The notes beneath the pieces were generated by a model. It saw only the letters and a list, made by a program, of their open reading frames with translations, ran no database searches and was not told where the DNA came from. From NCBI GenBank assembly GCA_023396465.1, contig JAEWWF010000256.1, positions 1 through 7,582 of the forward strand: a stretch of 7,582 nucleotides of DNA. Reading direction: 5' to 3'. Below, one piece after another: positions 5,918 to 7,582 of this stretch. Origin of the DNA: Pseudomonadota bacterium. Its GTDB lineage: Bacteria > Pseudomonadota > Alphaproteobacteria > Rhodospirillales > Rhodospirillaceae. The translations under genes and the position numbers were made by a program. Position 1 is the first letter of the stretch. Each line of letters starts with the position of its first letter.

Positions 5918-6630
5918 CAGCCGTAGCGGTGCAGCCGGGTGCCGTGCTGCTTCAGCCAGTGGCGGGGGCGGGCGTGGTCCGGCATCAGCTCGGTGACGAG
6001 GTTCCAGAACCGCGCGCTGTGGTTCAGCTCGACCATATGCGCCACCTCGTGCGCCACCACGTAATCCAGCACCGCCTCCGGCGCCAGCACCAGCCGCCAG
6101 CTGAACGACAGCGCCCCGCCCGACGAGCAACTGCCCCAGCGGGAGCGGGTGTCGCGCACCGTCAGGGCGGTGATGCGGCGGTCGAGGCGGGCGGCGTAGG
6201 CGTGGGCGCGCGGGGCGATTTCTTCCCGCGCCCGGCGGCGCAGGTAATCGCCGACCCGCCGCGGCAGGTGTTCCGGCAGGCCGCTGACGTGCAGGCAGCC
6301 GTCCTCCGCCCACACGCCGCGCCGCGCCTCCGGCGCCGGCTCGATGCGGTGGGGGATGCCGAGCAGCGGCACCTCGGCCCCGGCGGCGAAGGGCACCCGC
6401 GGCGGCAGCGCCGACAGGCGGGCCTTGATCCAGTCGGTCTTGTCGTGGACGAAGCGCAGCGCCTCGCGCGTCGGCAGGCCGCGCGGCACGACCACGATCA
6501 GGCCATCGGTCAGGGCATCGACGCGCAGGGAAATGCGCCGGCTGGTGGGCGATGCCTTCACCGTCACCGGCAGCGGGCGCCCGTCGATGACCACCACGGG
6601 CGGGTCGATTGCCTTCAGAGATCGGGCCAT
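5917..6630 (-). CDS. YgjP-like zinc metallopeptidase (DUF45 / SprT-like fold)
   Basis: The 237-residue protein has the layout of the YgjP/DUF45 family. An N-terminal beta-rich part contains SRRISLRV (30-37) and a segment ending in WIKARL (67-72). A middle helical linker follows, then RWGSCSS (164-170) and the zinc site HEVAHMVELNHS (194-205). H194, H198 and probably H204 bind zinc, with E195 as general base. No signal peptide is visible, so it is probably cytoplasmic; substrates are not known for most of the family. The ATG at 6630 starts inside the preceding ycgN-like gene, a 16-base overlap, and no good ribosome site precedes it, which suggests translational coupling. The frame is open further upstream, but that stretch is the shadow of the neighbour. 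It converges on the HIT gene across 32 bases. Confidence 0.9.
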   Translation of the reverse strand: MARSLKAIDPPVVVIDGRPLPVTVKASPTSRRISLRVDALTDGLIVVVPRGLPTREALRFVHDKTDWIKARLSALPPRVPFAAGAEVPLLGIPHRIEPAPEARRGVWAEDGCLHVSGLPEHLPRRVGDYLRRRAREEIAPRAHAYAARLDRRITALTVRDTRSRWGSCSSGGALSFSWRLVLAPEAVLDYVVAHEVAHMVELNHSARFWNLVTELMPDHARPRHWLKQHGTRLHRYG

Positions 6631-7088
6631 TCGACGATGTGATGTTCCAGGGGGCCGGCGCAGGTTTCCGAGATGCAGCGGCCGCGCACCGAAATGCCGG
6701 CCTCGTGCACCGTGGCGGGGTCGCCCGACACCAGCGGGTGCCACCACGCCAGCGGCTTGCCCTCGGCCACCAGCCGATAGGCGCAGGAGGCCGGCAGCCA
6801 GTTCACTTCCTGCACCTTGTCGGGCGTCAACTGCACGCAGTCGGGCACATAGCGGAAGCGGGTGGGATACTTCTTGCAGCGGCAGCTGCCGAGGTCGAGG
6901 AGACGGCAGGCGACGTTGGTGTGCATCACCGCGCCGAGCGAGCCGTCATCCTCTTCCTCCTGCAGCTTGTGCAGGCAGCATTTGCCGCAGCCGTCGCAGA
7001 GGGATTCCCACTCCGCCGGCGTCATCGCCTCAAGCGGCTTGGTCTCCCAGAAGGGCTTTGTCGTTAGCGCGAATGAAGTCGCGGACAT
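6615..7088 (-). CDS. YcgN/UPF0260-type cysteine-cluster protein (YkgJ family)
   Basis: This 157-residue protein matches the pattern of E. coli YcgN as I remember it: PFWETKPLEAM near the start, then EWESLCDGCGKCCLHKL (26-42), TNVACRLLDL, a C-x-C pair at 69 and 71, a YxxRFxxxPDC stretch to C84, and WLPASCAYRLVAEG (97-110). Eleven cysteines are present (31, 34, 37, 38, 61, 69, 71, 84, 102, 138, 143), which suggests bound metal, zinc or iron-sulfur. The biochemical role is not established. The ATG at 7088 is chosen because GAGGAAA (minus strand, 7098-7104) lies nine bases upstream and the product then begins like YcgN. This start puts the first 59 bases inside the 3' end of the PHA depolymerase gene. 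The alternative ATG at 7025 would drop PFWE; the one at 7133 would overlap still more. It also overlaps the metallopeptidase gene by 16 bases. Confidence 0.9.
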   Translation of the reverse strand: MSATSFALTTKPFWETKPLEAMTPAEWESLCDGCGKCCLHKLQEEEDDGSLGAVMHTNVACRLLDLGSCRCKKYPTRFRYVPDCVQLTPDKVQEVNWLPASCAYRLVAEGKPLAWWHPLVSGDPATVHEAGISVRGRCISETCAGPLEHHIVEWPDL

Positions 7089-7582
7089 GGGGCAGAATTT
7101 CCTCGCGCCACCGGCGGCCGTTGAAGATGCCATAATGGCCCACCTTCGACTGCATGTGGTAGCGCTGCTTTTCCTGCGGCAGATTCACCAGCAGGTCATG
7201 CACCGCCTTGGTCTGGCCGACGCCGGTGATGTCGTCCTTCTCGCCCTCGACGGACATGAAGGCGATGTCGCGCACGTGGCTAAGGTCCACCCGGCGGCCG
7301 TCGATCTCCAGCAGGCCGCGCGGCAGCTGCCATTCCTTGAACACCTTGCGGATGGTCTGCAGGTAGAACTCGGCCGGCAGGTCCATCACCGACATGTACT
7401 CGTCGTAGAACGACCGGTGCTGCGAGGCGCTGTCGCCGTCGCCGCGCACCAGATGGCGGAAATAGCGCAGGTGGGCGTCCATGTGGCGGTCCATGTTCAT
7501 GGACATGAAGCCCGACAGCTGCAGGAAGCCGGGGTAGACCTTGCGCAGGCGGCCTTCGTACTGCAGCGGCACGGTGTGGATG
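7030..7582 (-). CDS. phaZ: intracellular polyhydroxyalkanoate depolymerase PhaZ, C-terminal part (N-terminus outside window)
   Basis: The frame is open to the right edge; about 184 C-terminal residues of a protein usually near 400 are present. A GTG at 7570-7572 is an internal valine, not a start, because family-like sequence (IHTVPLQYEGR) continues upstream of it. The PhaZ1-type intracellular depolymerase degrades native PHB granules inside the cell. Visible family stretches are KVYPGFLQLSGFMSMNMDRH, SFYDEYMSVMDLPAEFYLQTI, FMSVEGEKDDITGVGQT and KVGHYGIFNGRRWREEI. By analogy with the Ralstonia enzyme, an aspartate in GEKDD and the histidine in KVGHYG complete a Cys-Asp-His triad; the nucleophile cysteine lies outside the window. 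The fold is an alpha/beta hydrolase. The last 59 bases overlap the ycgN-like gene. Presence of this enzyme implies a PHA-storing organism. Confidence 0.93.
   Translation of the reverse strand, partial: IHTVPLQYEGRLRKVYPGFLQLSGFMSMNMDRHMDAHLRYFRHLVRGDGDSASQHRSFYDEYMSVMDLPAEFYLQTIRKVFKEWQLPRGLLEIDGRRVDLSHVRDIAFMSVEGEKDDITGVGQTKAVHDLLVNLPQEKQRYHMQSKVGHYGIFNGRRWREEILPHVRDFIRANDKALLGDQAA
7098..7104 (-). promoter_or_regulatory. ribosome binding site of the ycgN-like gene, inside phaZ
   Basis: On the minus strand this reads GAGGAAA, nine bases before the ATG at 7088. It is internal to the depolymerase coding sequence, so the downstream gene can be translated from the shared transcript. It decides the start between three possible ATGs. 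Confidence 0.6.

Noticed and set aside
4931..6313. A 460-codon minus-strand open frame across hisF, hisE and the HIT gene
   Set aside because: It runs antisense to three well-recognised genes, has low-complexity Gly/Ala/Arg-rich sequence and no family motif.

Overview
The window is very GC-rich with dense, often overlapping genes. It reads as chromosomal DNA from an alphaproteobacterium, probably of the Rhodospirillales (Azospirillum or Magnetospirillum type). That placement is an inference from base composition, the hisH-hisA-hisF-hisE-HIT order and the PHA depolymerase; it rests on no database match.

Layout. At the left edge (1-1235, +) is the 3' end of an ECF-type metal transporter operon: a partial CbiQ/EcfT membrane protein followed by its ATPase CbiO, joined by an ATGA overlap. 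The transporter's substrate-binding part lies outside, so cobalt and nickel cannot be told apart. Convergent to it, and overlapping by 11 bp, is a 460-residue lipoprotein with a C-terminal trypsin-like serine protease domain (1225-2607, -). A 185-bp divergent region (2608-2792) holds plausible promoters for both directions. Then comes a histidine biosynthesis cluster (2793-5467, +): hisH, hisA, hisF, hisE, followed by a HinT-type HIT protein (5522-5884). HisH and HisF form imidazole glycerol phosphate synthase, HisA makes its substrate PRFAR, and HisE acts two steps earlier. hisB, often next to hisH in related genomes, is not here.

Convergent to these, beyond a GC-rich hairpin, is a minus-strand group (5917-7582): a YgjP-like zinc metallopeptidase, a cysteine-rich YcgN/UPF0260 protein and the C-terminal part of an intracellular polyhydroxyalkanoate depolymerase (PhaZ). 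Their reading frames overlap by 16 and 59 bp, so they are probably cotranscribed.

The one structure not explained by ordinary genes is a 113-bp near-complete palindrome (4183-4295) in the 170-bp gap between hisA and hisF. Its arms each carry three tandem copies of an 8-mer, CACCAAGA or a close variant. It looks like a dispersed repeat or MITE-like insertion inside the operon. I see no RNA genes, CRISPR array, transposase, prophage or defence genes, and no clear sign of a wholly new system; most of the window is housekeeping.
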